DNA of 64,000 nucleotides from Candidatus Limnocylindrales bacterium (lineage in GTDB: Bacteria > Desulfobacterota > Binatia > UBA1149 > CAITLU01), in contig DASPNR010000002.1 in the NCBI GenBank assembly GCA_035626395.1, forward strand, positions 250,501 to 314,500. The letters run 5' to 3'. Below, piece by piece: positions 25,388 through 34,559 of this stretch. The notes below the pieces were generated by a model. It had not been told where the DNA came from. It saw only the letters and a list, made by a program, of their open reading frames with translations, and made no database searches. Numbering within the stretch: position 1 is the first letter of the stretch; every line of letters begins with the position of its first letter. The translations under genes were made by a program, and so were the position numbers.

Positions 25388-27016
25388 TCAAGACGGGACC
25401 CCAATGCCGGCGGCCTGGGAGGCGTAGGTCTTCGCCCACCGGTAGTCGGGCTTGCCGCTGGGATGGCGTTCCATCTTCTCGACGAACTCGACGAAGCGCG
25501 GGACCTTGTAGCCGGCGACCTTGGTGCGGCAGTGCGCTTCCAGGTCGCCCGATGTCGGCTGCTTGCCGGGCCGCGGCTGCACCAGCGCCGCCACGCGCTC
25601 GCCCCAGCGGTGGTCGGGAATGCCGACGACGACGGCATCGAGCACGTCCGGATGCGCCTTGAGCGCCGCCTCGACCTCCTCGGGAAAGATCTTCTCGCCG
25701 CCGCTGTTGATGCACACGGTGCCGCGCCCGAAGACCCGGATCGTGCCATCGCTCTCGACGGTGGCCAGGTCGCCGGGCATCACCCAGCGCTTGCCGTCGA
25801 TCTCGAAGAACGTCGCCGCGGTCTTCTCGGGGTCGTTGTAGTAGCCCACGGGGATGTGGCCGCAGCGCGCGAGCTTGCCGATGACCCCGGAGCCGGGCTC
25901 CACCGGCTTGCGGTTCTCGTCAAACACGCAGTTGGTCTCGTTCATCATGAACAGCGGCCCGCTACCGGCGCCGTGTCCGGTGCCCGCCATCATCGAGCCC
26001 TGATGTCCGGTCTCGGTGGCGCCGAAGCTGTCGACGATCATGACGTTGGGGATGGTCGCGCGAAGCTGCTCCTTGACCGCCTCCGACAGCACCGCGCCCG
26101 CCGAGCCGATGACGAAGAGCGACGAGACATCGGCCTCCTCGCCCATTTCGGCGATGGCTTCCACCAGCGGCCGCGCCATCGCATCGCCGACCATCGTCAG
26201 CGTGTTGACGCGCTCCTCCTTGATCAGCCGCGCCACGCGCCGCGGGTCGAAGCTCTTGCCTCGCTGCAGCACGGCCTTTCCACCGCCGAAGAACGCGATG
26301 ATGGATGCCCATTCGGCCGCACCATGGATCAGCGGCGCGGCCGGCAGATACGTCAGCGCCATCCCGTTGCGGACGATGTCGGCCAGCTCCTCGCCCTTCT
26401 GGATCGGCGGCCCGCCAGGATTGCCGCCCTGCAGCCCCGCATAGAAGACGTCCTTGTGCCGCCACATGACGCCCTTGGGCATGCCCGTCGTGCCGCCGGT
26501 GTAGATGATGTAGATGTCGTCGCCGGAGCGTGGAGCGAAGTCGCGCTGCGGGCTGCCCGACGCGACGGCCTCGTCGTAGGCTACCGCGCCCTCGACGGTG
26601 CCGGCCGGCGCATCGCTGGTGTCCTCGCATTCGACCAGCACCTTCAGCGTCGGCACCTGGTCGCGAACGCCGGCCACGCGCGAGGCCAGCTCGCGCTGGA
26701 AGAAGACCGCCACGAGATCGGCGTCGCGCATCAGATACATCAGCTCGTCTTCGACGTAGCGGTAGTTGATGTTGACCGGCACCGCCCGCAGCTTGAACGT
26801 CGCCAGCATGGAGACGAGGTATTCCTCGCCGTTGTAGAGGTACATGCCGACATGATTGCCCGGCTGGACGCCGCGCGCGGCCAGGAAGTGCGCCAGACGA
26901 TTGGCCTCCTCGTCGAGCTGGCGGTACGTGAAGCGCCGCTCGCCGCAGACCAGCGCCTCGCGATCGGGCGCGGTGTCCACGACCAGCTCGAAAAGGTCGG
27001 CGATGTTCAGCTCCAT
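25388..27016 (-). CDS. Acyl-CoA synthetase (AMP-binding, FadD-like)
   Basis: This 542-residue adenylate-forming enzyme activates a carboxylic acid to its CoA thioester. The AMP/ATP-binding motif is IYTGGTTGMPKGVMW, followed by VDSFGATETGHQG. Later motifs are the hinge region WVMPGDLATVESDGTIRVFGRG and GEKIFPEEVEAALKAHPDV, and the C-terminal catalytic Lys is in HPSGKPDYRWAK. The ATG at 27016 has an AGGAG ribosome site; an upstream in-frame ATG would add a Pro-rich stretch. The start of the protein (MELNIADLFELVVDTAPDREAL) is typical of FadD17/FadD19-like steroid-acid ligases. It follows the two thiolase-fold genes on the same strand, consistent with one degradative operon. Confidence 0.92.
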   Translation of the reverse strand: MELNIADLFELVVDTAPDREALVCGERRFTYRQLDEEANRLAHFLAARGVQPGNHVGMYLYNGEEYLVSMLATFKLRAVPVNINYRYVEDELMYLMRDADLVAVFFQRELASRVAGVRDQVPTLKVLVECEDTSDAPAGTVEGAVAYDEAVASGSPQRDFAPRSGDDIYIIYTGGTTGMPKGVMWRHKDVFYAGLQGGNPGGPPIQKGEELADIVRNGMALTYLPAAPLIHGAAEWASIIAFFGGGKAVLQRGKSFDPRRVARLIKEERVNTLTMVGDAMARPLVEAIAEMGEEADVSSLFVIGSAGAVLSEAVKEQLRATIPNVMIVDSFGATETGHQGSMMAGTGHGAGSGPLFMMNETNCVFDENRKPVEPGSGVIGKLARCGHIPVGYYNDPEKTAATFFEIDGKRWVMPGDLATVESDGTIRVFGRGTVCINSGGEKIFPEEVEAALKAHPDVLDAVVVGIPDHRWGERVAALVQPRPGKQPTSGDLEAHCRTKVAGYKVPRFVEFVEKMERHPSGKPDYRWAKTYASQAAGIGVPS

Positions 27017-27094
27017 GAATCGGGCTCCTGGCGTCGGTGATTCGTTCGGCGCATGCGATGGCGCCGGCGCCATTTTCGGCTGCCTGCCTGTCGT

Positions 27095-28252
27095 CTACGG
27101 CTTCTCCGTACCCACCATCCACATCGAGAAGAACTGGCTGCCGCCGCCGTAGGCGTGCCCGAGTGCCTTCCTGGCACCGTCGATCTGATGCTCCCCGGCG
27201 GTGCCGCGCACCTGCATCGCAGCCTCCGCGAAGCGGATCATGCCGGAGGCGCCGATGGGATTGGACGAGAGAACGCCTCCCGACGGATTGATCGGCATGT
27301 CGCCGTCGATGGCCGTGGCGCCTTCCAGCGTCATCTTCCAGCCTTCGTTCTCGCCAGCGAAGCCGAGGTTCTCCATCCACATCGGCTCGTACCAGGAGAA
27401 CGGCACGTAGACCTCGGCCACGTCGATGTCCTTGCGCGGATTGGTGACGCCGGCCTGCCGGTAGACCTCGGCCGCGCACTCGCGGCCGGCGCGCGGATTC
27501 ATCTGATTGCGGCCCGGAAACATCGTCGGCTCGCTTCGCATCGCCGTCCCCAGCACCCACGCCGGCTTTCCCGCCGAGCGGCGCGCGCCCTCCTCGCTCG
27601 TCAGCACCATCGCACAGGCGCCGTCCGAGGACGGACAGCAATCCAGGTAGTGGAGCGGATCCCAGAGCAGCGGCGAGTTGGCCACGGTCTCCAGATCGAT
27701 GTCGGGAAGATGCAGGTGTGCGTACGGGTTCTTGAGCGCGTTCTTCCTGTCCTTGACGGCCACGTGCATGCCCACGTCGGCCGGCGCCTTGGACCGGTCG
27801 ATGTAGGCGCGAATGATCGGGGCGAAGTAGCCGCCGGCGCCCGCCACCAGCGGCGGCTGGAACGGGATCTTCGGCGTGATCGCCCACGTCGCCTCGCTCT
27901 CCGACTGCTTCTCGAAAGCGACCGTCAGCACGCGCTCATACATTCCCGACTGCACCAGATGCGCAGCGACGATGGCGGTGGTGCCGCCGACGCTGCCGGC
28001 CGTGTGCACGCGGATCATCGGCTTGCCCACGGCGCCCAGCGCCTCGGCCAGGAATAGCTCGGGCATCATCACGCCTTCGAACATGTCGGGCGCCTTTCCG
28101 ATGACCAGCGCATCGATGTCGCCCCAGGCCGTGCCCGCGTCCTCGAGCGCGCGCAGCGCAGCCTCGCGCACGAGGCCGGTCATGGAGACGTCGCCGCGCT
28201 TGGCGGCATGCTTGGTCTGACCGATTCCGACGACGGCACAAAGGCGAGACAT
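27095..28252 (-). CDS. Ltp-like thiolase-fold protein lacking active-site Cys (probable lyase)
   Basis: This 385-residue protein has a thiolase/SCP-x fold by overall pattern: GIGQTKHA start, DCCPSSDGACAMVL loop and VAEVYVPFSWYEP. The nucleophilic Cys region reads VHTAGSVGGTTAIV with no Cys, and the late His position reads SSNPIGASG with Asn instead of GHPLG. Such members, for example Ltp2, act as retro-aldolases on steroid side-chain CoA thioesters together with a DUF35 protein. The start overlaps the stop of the second Ltp-like gene (TGATG), which indicates coupling. The partner is expected among the two DUF35 proteins upstream in the operon. Confidence 0.85.
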   Translation of the reverse strand: MSRLCAVVGIGQTKHAAKRGDVSMTGLVREAALRALEDAGTAWGDIDALVIGKAPDMFEGVMMPELFLAEALGAVGKPMIRVHTAGSVGGTTAIVAAHLVQSGMYERVLTVAFEKQSESEATWAITPKIPFQPPLVAGAGGYFAPIIRAYIDRSKAPADVGMHVAVKDRKNALKNPYAHLHLPDIDLETVANSPLLWDPLHYLDCCPSSDGACAMVLTSEEGARRSAGKPAWVLGTAMRSEPTMFPGRNQMNPRAGRECAAEVYRQAGVTNPRKDIDVAEVYVPFSWYEPMWMENLGFAGENEGWKMTLEGATAIDGDMPINPSGGVLSSNPIGASGMIRFAEAAMQVRGTAGEHQIDGARKALGHAYGGGSQFFSMWMVGTEKP

Positions 28253-29307
28253 CACTCTCCCTCCAGGACGCAGACGAGGTTCTGCTGCAGGCACGGGCCC
28301 GAGGTCGCATGCGCGAGCGTGCGCCGCGCCTCGCCGCGATGAATCCAGGCCGCGGCCTCGCCGATTCGGATGAGGCCGGCGGCCATCATCGGATTGCCGG
28401 CCAGGACTCCGCCCGACGGGTTGATGCGGGTGTTGCCGTCCAGGCCGAGCTCGCGGCGCAGCAGGATCTCCTGATGCGTGAACGGCGCGTACAGCTCGGC
28501 GACTTCGATCGCTCCCTTGCCGGTGCCGGCGTTCTCTCCGGCGATGCGCGTCGAAGGCGACTGCGTCAGATCGCGGCTGCCGAGGTTCTGCGAATCGATG
28601 CGATGATCGATGCCGCGAATCCACGCCGGCCGCTTGCACAGCTTGCGCGCCAGATCGCCGACCGCGAGCACGACCGCGGAGGCGCCGTCGGAGATGGGCG
28701 CGCAGTCGTGCTTGCGCAGCGGCGAGGAGATGTAGGGCTGTCCGAGCAGCGCGCGCGGGTCGGAGTCGCCCTTGACCTGCGCGTACGGATTGCCGATCGC
28801 ATCGCGCCGGCTGCGCGCGGCCACCTCGGCCATCTGCGCCTCGGTGCAGATGCCTGCATCGATCATCGCGCGTGCCTGCAGCGCGGCCATGGAGATGGAA
28901 TCGCAGCCGAGCGGCGCGACCACATAGGGATCGGTCTGGAGGTTCATGACGTCGGGCAGGTCGCCCACGGACGACTTGCCGAACCCGTACACCAGCGCCG
29001 AGTCCACGTCGCCGTGCTGCAGCCGCACGAACGCCTCTGCCAGCGCCCACGCCCCATCCATCTCGACGTGCGATTCCTGGATGGGCGGCCAGGCGCCGAC
29101 CCCGTCGAGCGCGGTGACGAACGAGAAGGGAATGCCGCCCATGTAGTCGCAGCTTCCCGAGACCGTGAAGCCGATCTCGGCGCGCGGAATGCCTGCGCGC
29201 TCGACGGCCTCGGCCACCACCGGCATGAGAATTTCAACCTCGTTGCGCAGCACGTCGCGCCGCACCGACGGTGCCTGTGCGAAGGAGATGACGGCGACCT
29301 CGCGCAT
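28252..29307 (-). CDS. Ltp2-like thiolase-fold protein (retro-aldolase candidate)
   Basis: This 351-residue thiolase-fold protein has HVEMDGAWALAEAF at the active-site position instead of a Cys loop, and NPSGGVLAGNPMMAAG in place of GHPLG. It is therefore not a thiolase by its residues; both changes are those of the Ltp2-type aldolases that split a beta-hydroxyacyl-CoA formed from a sterol side chain. It keeps ISDGASAVVL and IEVAELYAPFTHQEI, where a Tyr lies near the active site. The ATG at 29307 overlaps the stop of the DUF35 gene, and its own stop overlaps the next thiolase-like gene. The 1:1 gene pairing with DUF35 genes suggests obligate complexes. Confidence 0.85.
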   Translation of the reverse strand: MREVAVISFAQAPSVRRDVLRNEVEILMPVVAEAVERAGIPRAEIGFTVSGSCDYMGGIPFSFVTALDGVGAWPPIQESHVEMDGAWALAEAFVRLQHGDVDSALVYGFGKSSVGDLPDVMNLQTDPYVVAPLGCDSISMAALQARAMIDAGICTEAQMAEVAARSRRDAIGNPYAQVKGDSDPRALLGQPYISSPLRKHDCAPISDGASAVVLAVGDLARKLCKRPAWIRGIDHRIDSQNLGSRDLTQSPSTRIAGENAGTGKGAIEVAELYAPFTHQEILLRRELGLDGNTRINPSGGVLAGNPMMAAGLIRIGEAAAWIHRGEARRTLAHATSGPCLQQNLVCVLEGE

Positions 29308-29810
29308 CACAGGTGCTCCTTGTAGCTCTCGTACGGCATGTCCGGCTCGCCGGTGGGCTTGAAGTACTTGATGCTCTCGAGCGACGGCTTGCGCTCGGCC
29401 GGGTCGCACCACACCGCCTCCACGCGCATCCCCATGCGCACCTGTTCGACGGGCACTTCGGCGATCATGCTGAAGAAGGGAAGATCGGCGCCGTCGAGCA
29501 CGATCGACGCGCAGACGTAGGGAATCTCGACGGCCTGCCCGTAGAACGGCAGATTGACGATGCAGAACGTCGTCACCGTTCCGCGATTGGACAGCTCGAC
29601 CTCCTCCTCGGTCGGCACTGCGCACGTCGCGCACGATCCGCGCGGCGGCATGTAGACCTTGCGACATTTCGGACAGCGCTGACCGAGCAGGCGGCCCTCC
29701 ATGATGCCCTTGAGGAAGCGCGCCGTGGCCTGCCCCGGAGTGATGTAATAATCGAGACTGATGGGCGTCGTGATGCCCTTGAGCGGCTGGATGTCGCTGG
29801 CGTCGCTCAT
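29307..29810 (-). CDS. DUF35 OB-fold protein with zinc-ribbon (Ltp/acyl-CoA partner)
   Basis: This 167-residue DUF35 protein carries an N-terminal rubredoxin-like zinc ribbon with four cysteines: CPKC at residues 46-49 and CATC at 60-63. The C-terminal OB-fold includes RGTVTTFCIVNLPF and GMRVEAVWCDP. DUF35 proteins form complexes with thiolase-fold partners and bind acyl-CoA. The stop overlaps the start of the Ltp2-like gene, and the ATG at 29810 is two bases after the preceding DUF35 gene. It is therefore in the middle of a tight operon. The zinc ribbon suggests it can hold the CoA thioester for its aldolase partner. Confidence 0.88.
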   Translation of the reverse strand: MSDASDIQPLKGITTPISLDYYITPGQATARFLKGIMEGRLLGQRCPKCRKVYMPPRGSCATCAVPTEEEVELSNRGTVTTFCIVNLPFYGQAVEIPYVCASIVLDGADLPFFSMIAEVPVEQVRMGMRVEAVWCDPAERKPSLESIKYFKPTGEPDMPYESYKEHL

Positions 29811-29812
29811 GG

Positions 29813-30277
29813 TCAGCCCTCCACCGGCACGAAGCATTCGATGTCGTTGATCGACCCGCTGCGGCTGTCGCGCCAGCGTGCCTTGACGCGCATGCCGGCC
29901 TTCATCCGAGCGGGATCGCCGGCATCGACGGCGTGCAGCATGGCGGTGTCGGCGCCGTCGAGCCTGATCAGCGCCCATGCGAAGGCGTGCCTGAGCGGAT
30001 GCTTGGCGCGCGGCTCGGGCACCCATGCCCAGGTGGTCACCGCGCCGGTGTCGGAGACTTCGGCGATCTCGGTCAGATCGGCACCCGTCTCCGGATCGAA
30101 CTCGGAGGGTGGCACGAGAACCTTGCCGGAGGGCGTGCGGGTGCCGAGCACCCTTCCCTCTTTCAGCCCGGCCAGGAACGTGCCGATCACCTGGCCGACC
30201 GAGCGCGTGTACGGGTACTCGAGCGTATGGACCGCCCAGAGCACCCCTTCGTAGTGCTTCGCCTTGTCTTGCGTCAT
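29813..30277 (-). CDS. DUF35-like OB-fold protein without zinc cysteines
   Basis: This 154-residue protein has the same DUF35 architecture as its neighbour, with GVLWAVHTLEYPYTRSVGQVIGTFLAGLKEGRVLGTR. However, the ribbon positions read RTPSGKVLVPPSEFDPETG, without a single Cys, so the zinc site is lost. The OB-fold part (AEVSDTGAVTTWAWVPEP, AFAWALIRLDGADTAMLHA) is kept. It may be the structural counterpart for one of the two Ltp-like proteins. It is the first gene of the operon: the KstR-like motif lies 89 bases upstream of its ATG. The ATG at 30277 was chosen because the upstream residues are Arg/Ser-rich. Confidence 0.82.
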   Translation of the reverse strand: MTQDKAKHYEGVLWAVHTLEYPYTRSVGQVIGTFLAGLKEGRVLGTRTPSGKVLVPPSEFDPETGADLTEIAEVSDTGAVTTWAWVPEPRAKHPLRHAFAWALIRLDGADTAMLHAVDAGDPARMKAGMRVKARWRDSRSGSINDIECFVPVEG

Positions 30278-30640
30278 GGTCCTCTCGTCGGCTCCGGAGC
30301 GTCGCCGCGTGCTGCACGCCGGCTCGCACCGAAGGCCGTCCACGAAAAGCTGGGGCCGCGAAAATTGAAACGCGTTCTAGCACGGGCCGGCGCGCGGTTT
30401 CAAAGCGCCGCTCGCGCTGTGGACGCCACGCCGGTGGTTGCCGACGCAGCCTGCGCGCGGGGCCACGGCACTGGTGCCAGGCGCGGCCGGCTCGTCGCGA
30501 CGGCGGGTCTGCGACGCGCTGCGCAGCGGCTCTTTTGCGCCCAAACCGGGTTTGCTTTCCGGTAGGCCGGCCGTTAACACGGCGCGGTTTTGTAGCCCTT
30601 CGCCGCGGGCAGCTCGTGAGCCAGTGAAAGGATTGGGAGC
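30278..30640. other. Intergenic space between DUF35 operon and phoU
   Basis: This 363-base divergent spacer carries the promoters of both operons. It holds the KstR-like site near its left end. The right part includes an imperfect hairpin (GCCGT-TAAC-ACGGC, 30570-30583) shortly before phoU. I could not identify a convincing Pho box. No gene is seen. Confidence 0.6.
30366..30379 (-). promoter_or_regulatory. KstR-like TetR operator upstream of the DUF35/Ltp operon
   Basis: Read on the minus strand, TAGAACGCGTTTCA fits TnnAACnnGTTnnA at every fixed base, the consensus of the actinobacterial cholesterol regulator KstR. It lies 89 bases upstream of the first DUF35 gene, within an AT-richer patch, in a promoter-like position. 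A KstR-type TetR would repress sterol catabolism. Whether a KstR homologue exists in this genome is unknown; the two TetR genes here are not shown to be it. Confidence 0.5.
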
Positions 30641-31762
30641 GTGACCTCGCACCTCGAAGAGAAGCTCCACAACGACATCGCCCGCATTCGCGACAAGGTC
30701 CGCGAGATGGCCGATCTCGCGCTGCGGGGGCTCGAAGACTCCATCCGTGCCCTGACCACGGCCGATACCAAGCTGGCCTACGCCGCCATCCTGCGGGACT
30801 CGCGCGTCGACGATCTCGAAAGCCTCATCGACGGGATGTGCGTGGAGTTCATCGTCCGCCACATCCCTGTGGCGACCCACCTCCGCTTCGTCCATTCCGT
30901 GGCCAAGATCGTCTCGGAGCTGGAGCGGGTCGGCGACTACGCCGAAAGCATCAATCGCCAGGCGATCCTGCTTGCCCGCAGCGAAAAAGAGCGCGACTTC
31001 GGCAAGTTCGAGCAGCTTGCGCACGTAGCGGTCGACATGATGCGCCAGGCCGTGCGGTCGTTCCTCGACGAGGATCTGGAGCTGGCCCGCCGCACCATCG
31101 ATCTGGAGGGCAGGGCCAACGCCATTCATCAGGACATCTACAAGGAGCTGGAGTCGGAGATCCCGGTCAGCTCCGAGGAGCTGTCCCGACTGTTCTCGCT
31201 GCTGTCGGTGGCCAACCGCTACGAGCGCGTCGCGGACCAGGCCGTCAACATCTGCGAAGAAGTTTTTTACATACTTACCGGCGAAATCGTAAAGCATCGA
31301 TCGAAGGCCGATGCGAGCATTCTGTTCGTGTCTTCGGGCGCTTCGGCGATGGCGCCGATCGTCGAGGGCATGGCGGCCATGGTCGCCGGCAACCAGTTCG
31401 CGTTCGCCTCGGCCACCACCGGCCCGGGCCTGCCCTCACCTCGCCTGCTCGAGTTCATGGCCATCCGCGGGATCAACGTGGCCGGGCAGGCCTCGCCCGT
31501 GCTGGACGAGATGGGCGACCTCAGCCGCTTCCGCGTCGTCGTGGCCATCGACCGCGAGGCGGCGCGCGCGCTCTCGACGCGAACCTTCGGCTTTCGCACC
31601 GTGATCGTGGAATGGGACATCGAGGACCCGACGCTGACCGGGACCGGCGAGGAGACGCCGGCTCAGGCGATGACGCGCACGTTCGACGACCTGCTCGAGC
31701 GCATCACCCAGCTCATCCAGAGCCTGCACGGGACCGTCGCCAGCCTCGGCGCGCCCAGCTAG
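30641..31762 (+). CDS. phoU: PhoU fused to a degenerate LMW-phosphatase/ArsC-like domain
   Basis: This 373-residue protein has two parts. Residues 1-222 are a complete PhoU with two three-helix repeats and the metal motifs ERVGD (95-99) and ERVADQ (195-200). Residues 226-365 resemble low-molecular-weight tyrosine phosphatase/arsenate reductase: beta strand SILFVSSGASAM, then GNQFAFASATTGPG, GINVAGQASPVLDEM and VEWDIEDP. The catalytic loop C-x5-R is lost, with S231 in place of Cys and M237 in place of Arg, while the Asp-Pro (D329-P330) remains. PhoU controls the Pst transporter and the phosphate signalling kinase. The added domain may be a phosphate- or protein-sensing module. The start is GTG at 30641 with GGGAG upstream. 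It is the first gene of the pst operon, unlike the usual last position. Confidence 0.88.
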   Translation: MTSHLEEKLHNDIARIRDKVREMADLALRGLEDSIRALTTADTKLAYAAILRDSRVDDLESLIDGMCVEFIVRHIPVATHLRFVHSVAKIVSELERVGDYAESINRQAILLARSEKERDFGKFEQLAHVAVDMMRQAVRSFLDEDLELARRTIDLEGRANAIHQDIYKELESEIPVSSEELSRLFSLLSVANRYERVADQAVNICEEVFYILTGEIVKHRSKADASILFVSSGASAMAPIVEGMAAMVAGNQFAFASATTGPGLPSPRLLEFMAIRGINVAGQASPVLDEMGDLSRFRVVVAIDREAARALSTRTFGFRTVIVEWDIEDPTLTGTGEETPAQAMTRTFDDLLERITQLIQSLHGTVASLGAPS

Positions 31763-31772
31763 GAGGGAGACC

Positions 31773-32723
31773 ATGACCAGGAGGAGACAGCAGACGGCGC
31801 CGCGCAGCGCCAGCGCCACATCCCTGGCCGGCGCGACCACGACCATCGCGGCACGCGCCGCCGGCGTTCCCACGGCCGTCGCGGCCGTGGCGTGCGCGCT
31901 GCTGTGGTCGTGCGCGGGCGGCGATTCCTCGCGCACGCTGATCCAGAACAAGGGCTCGGACACGCTGGTGAACGTGGCGCAGGCATGGGCCGAGAATTAC
32001 CGGCGGGTCAGGCCCAGCGTGGCCATCGCCGTCAGCGGCGGCGGCAGCGGCACCGGCATTGCGGCACTGATCAACGGCACCGTCGACATCGCCAACTCTA
32101 GCCGCGACATCCACACCGACGAACGCGAGAAGATCAAGGCGCAGACCGGCAAGGACGTGGTCGAGCACAAGGTGGCGCGCGACGCCATCGTCGTCTACGT
32201 GCACAAGGACAATCCGATCCAGAAGATCACGCTGGCCAATCTCGCCTGCATCTACGGCGAGAAGGGCACCTGCGACACGTGGACGTCGGTGGGCGTGGAT
32301 GTGCCGGGCTGCGCCGACCAGAAGATCATCCGCGTCAGCCGTCAGTCCAATTCGGGCACCTACGAGTACTTCCGCGAGGCCGTGCTCGGCACGGAGAGCG
32401 ACTTCAAGCTGGGCTCGCGTGACATGCAGGGCAGCAAGGACGTGGTCGACCTCGTTTCCAAGACGCCGTGCGCGATCGGCTACAGCGGCATCGGCTATGC
32501 CACGCCCGAAGTTCGCACGGTCTGCCTGGCCAAGGACGATGCGGCCCCGTGCGTGCCTCCCACCATCGAAAGCGCCAAGTCCGGCGAGTACCCGCTGTCG
32601 CGATGGCTGTACATGTTCACGGCCGGCGAGCCTGCAGGAGAGACGAAGGCCTATCTTGACTGGATCCATTCTCCCGAAGGTCAGAAGATCGTCGCCGACA
32701 GCGGCTTCATTCCCTCGAGCTGA
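31773..32723 (+). CDS. pstS: Phosphate-binding lipoprotein PstS
   Basis: This 316-residue periplasmic phosphate-binding protein has a long N-terminal signal, then lipobox WSC (SCAGGDSS, near residue 47), followed by the PstS core. GSDTLVNVAQAWAENYRR, GGGSGTGIAALINGTVDIANSSR (phosphate-binding Ser/Gly loop) and RQSNSGTYEYF are the known phosphate-contacting blocks. It delivers phosphate to PstCA. It lies 10 bases after phoU with an AGGGAG ribosome site, and PstC begins 13 bases after its stop. It contains several extra Cys residues (CIYGEKGTC, CAIGYSG) that are unusual and could form disulfides. The lipidated N-terminus fits a lipoprotein needing Lnt. Confidence 0.93.
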   Translation: MTRRRQQTAPRSASATSLAGATTTIAARAAGVPTAVAAVACALLWSCAGGDSSRTLIQNKGSDTLVNVAQAWAENYRRVRPSVAIAVSGGGSGTGIAALINGTVDIANSSRDIHTDEREKIKAQTGKDVVEHKVARDAIVVYVHKDNPIQKITLANLACIYGEKGTCDTWTSVGVDVPGCADQKIIRVSRQSNSGTYEYFREAVLGTESDFKLGSRDMQGSKDVVDLVSKTPCAIGYSGIGYATPEVRTVCLAKDDAAPCVPPTIESAKSGEYPLSRWLYMFTAGEPAGETKAYLDWIHSPEGQKIVADSGFIPSS

Positions 32724-32736
32724 CGCGAGCGAAACC

Positions 32737-33668
32737 GTGCCCGAGCTTACCGAGCACGCACCGATAGCGGCCCGCCCCGGCCGCAGCCTGGCCGCCCTGG
32801 CCGCCGAGCGCGTCCTGGAATTGCTGGTCCGCATCTGCGGCTACAGCGCGACGTTCTTCGTCTTCTCGATCTTCCTGTTCGTGCTCCTGTCGGGCTCCGA
32901 CTTCATCCTGAACCGCCTGAATCCGGGCGAGTTCCTCTTGAGCACCGAGTGGGTCCCGACCTCGGTGACGAACAAGCGCTACGGGACGCTGGCGCTGACC
33001 CTCGGTACGCTGAGCGTCACGTCGCTGGCAATGCTGATCGCGGTCCCCTTCGGCCTCGGCGCGGCCGTCTACGTCTCCGAGTTCACCACCGGCCGCACCA
33101 AGGAGATCCTCAAGGTCATCATCGAGCTGCTCGCGGCAATCCCGTCGGTCGTATGGGGCTTCATCGGACTGGTGATCATGAACCCGCTGATCATCGACTG
33201 GTTCGGGGCGCCCATCGGGCTCAACGTTCTCAACGGCGGCGTGCTGCTCGGGCTGATGAGCGTGCCCATCATCGTCTCCATCGGCGAGGACGCGCTCAAG
33301 GCCGTGCCCGACTCCTATCGCGAAGCGTCGCTGGCGATGGGTGCCACTCGCTGGCAGACGGTCGTGCACGTGCTGTTTCCGGCCGCGCGCAGCGGCCTGC
33401 TGGCTGCGGTCCTGCTGGGCGTCGGTCGCGCCATCGGCGAGACGATCGCCGTGCTGATGGCCACCGGGCACTCGGTGCAGATCCCGCACAGCGTGCTCGA
33501 CTCGGTGCGCACGCTGACCGCCACCATCGCCTCCGAGCTCGGAGAGACCGCGCGCGGCAGCGACCACTACCAGGCGCTGTTCGCCATTGGCGTGCTGCTC
33601 TTCACGCTGACGTTCATCGTGAACCTGTCGGCCGACCTGATCGTGCGCGGCGCACGGGGGCAGCGCTG

Positions 33669-33669
<1 letters not shown>
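32737..33669 (+). CDS. pstC: Phosphate ABC transporter permease PstC
   Basis: This 310-residue inner-membrane permease has about six hydrophobic segments (residues about 37-55, 90-115, 130-160, 165-185, 220-245, 280-305). The ABC-contacting EAA loop is seen as DSYREASLAMGATRWQTVVHVLFPAARSGL. The PstC-type LPAIPSVVWGFIG block is present as LLAAIPSVVWGFIGL. The GTG at 32737 gives the expected N-terminus; no strong ribosome site is seen. Its stop overlaps the pstA ATG (TGATG). Together with PstA it forms the membrane channel of the high-affinity phosphate transporter. Confidence 0.92.

Positions 33670-34555
<886 letters not shown>

Positions 34556-34559
<4 letters not shown>

Noticed and set aside
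30410-30540. Imperfect inverted repeat upstream of phoU as a fourth member of the palindrome family
   Set aside because: GCCGCT ends can pair, but neither the CGGACCGCGCGCAACGGG block nor the CGTAC-GTACG centre is present. It is not counted as a copy.
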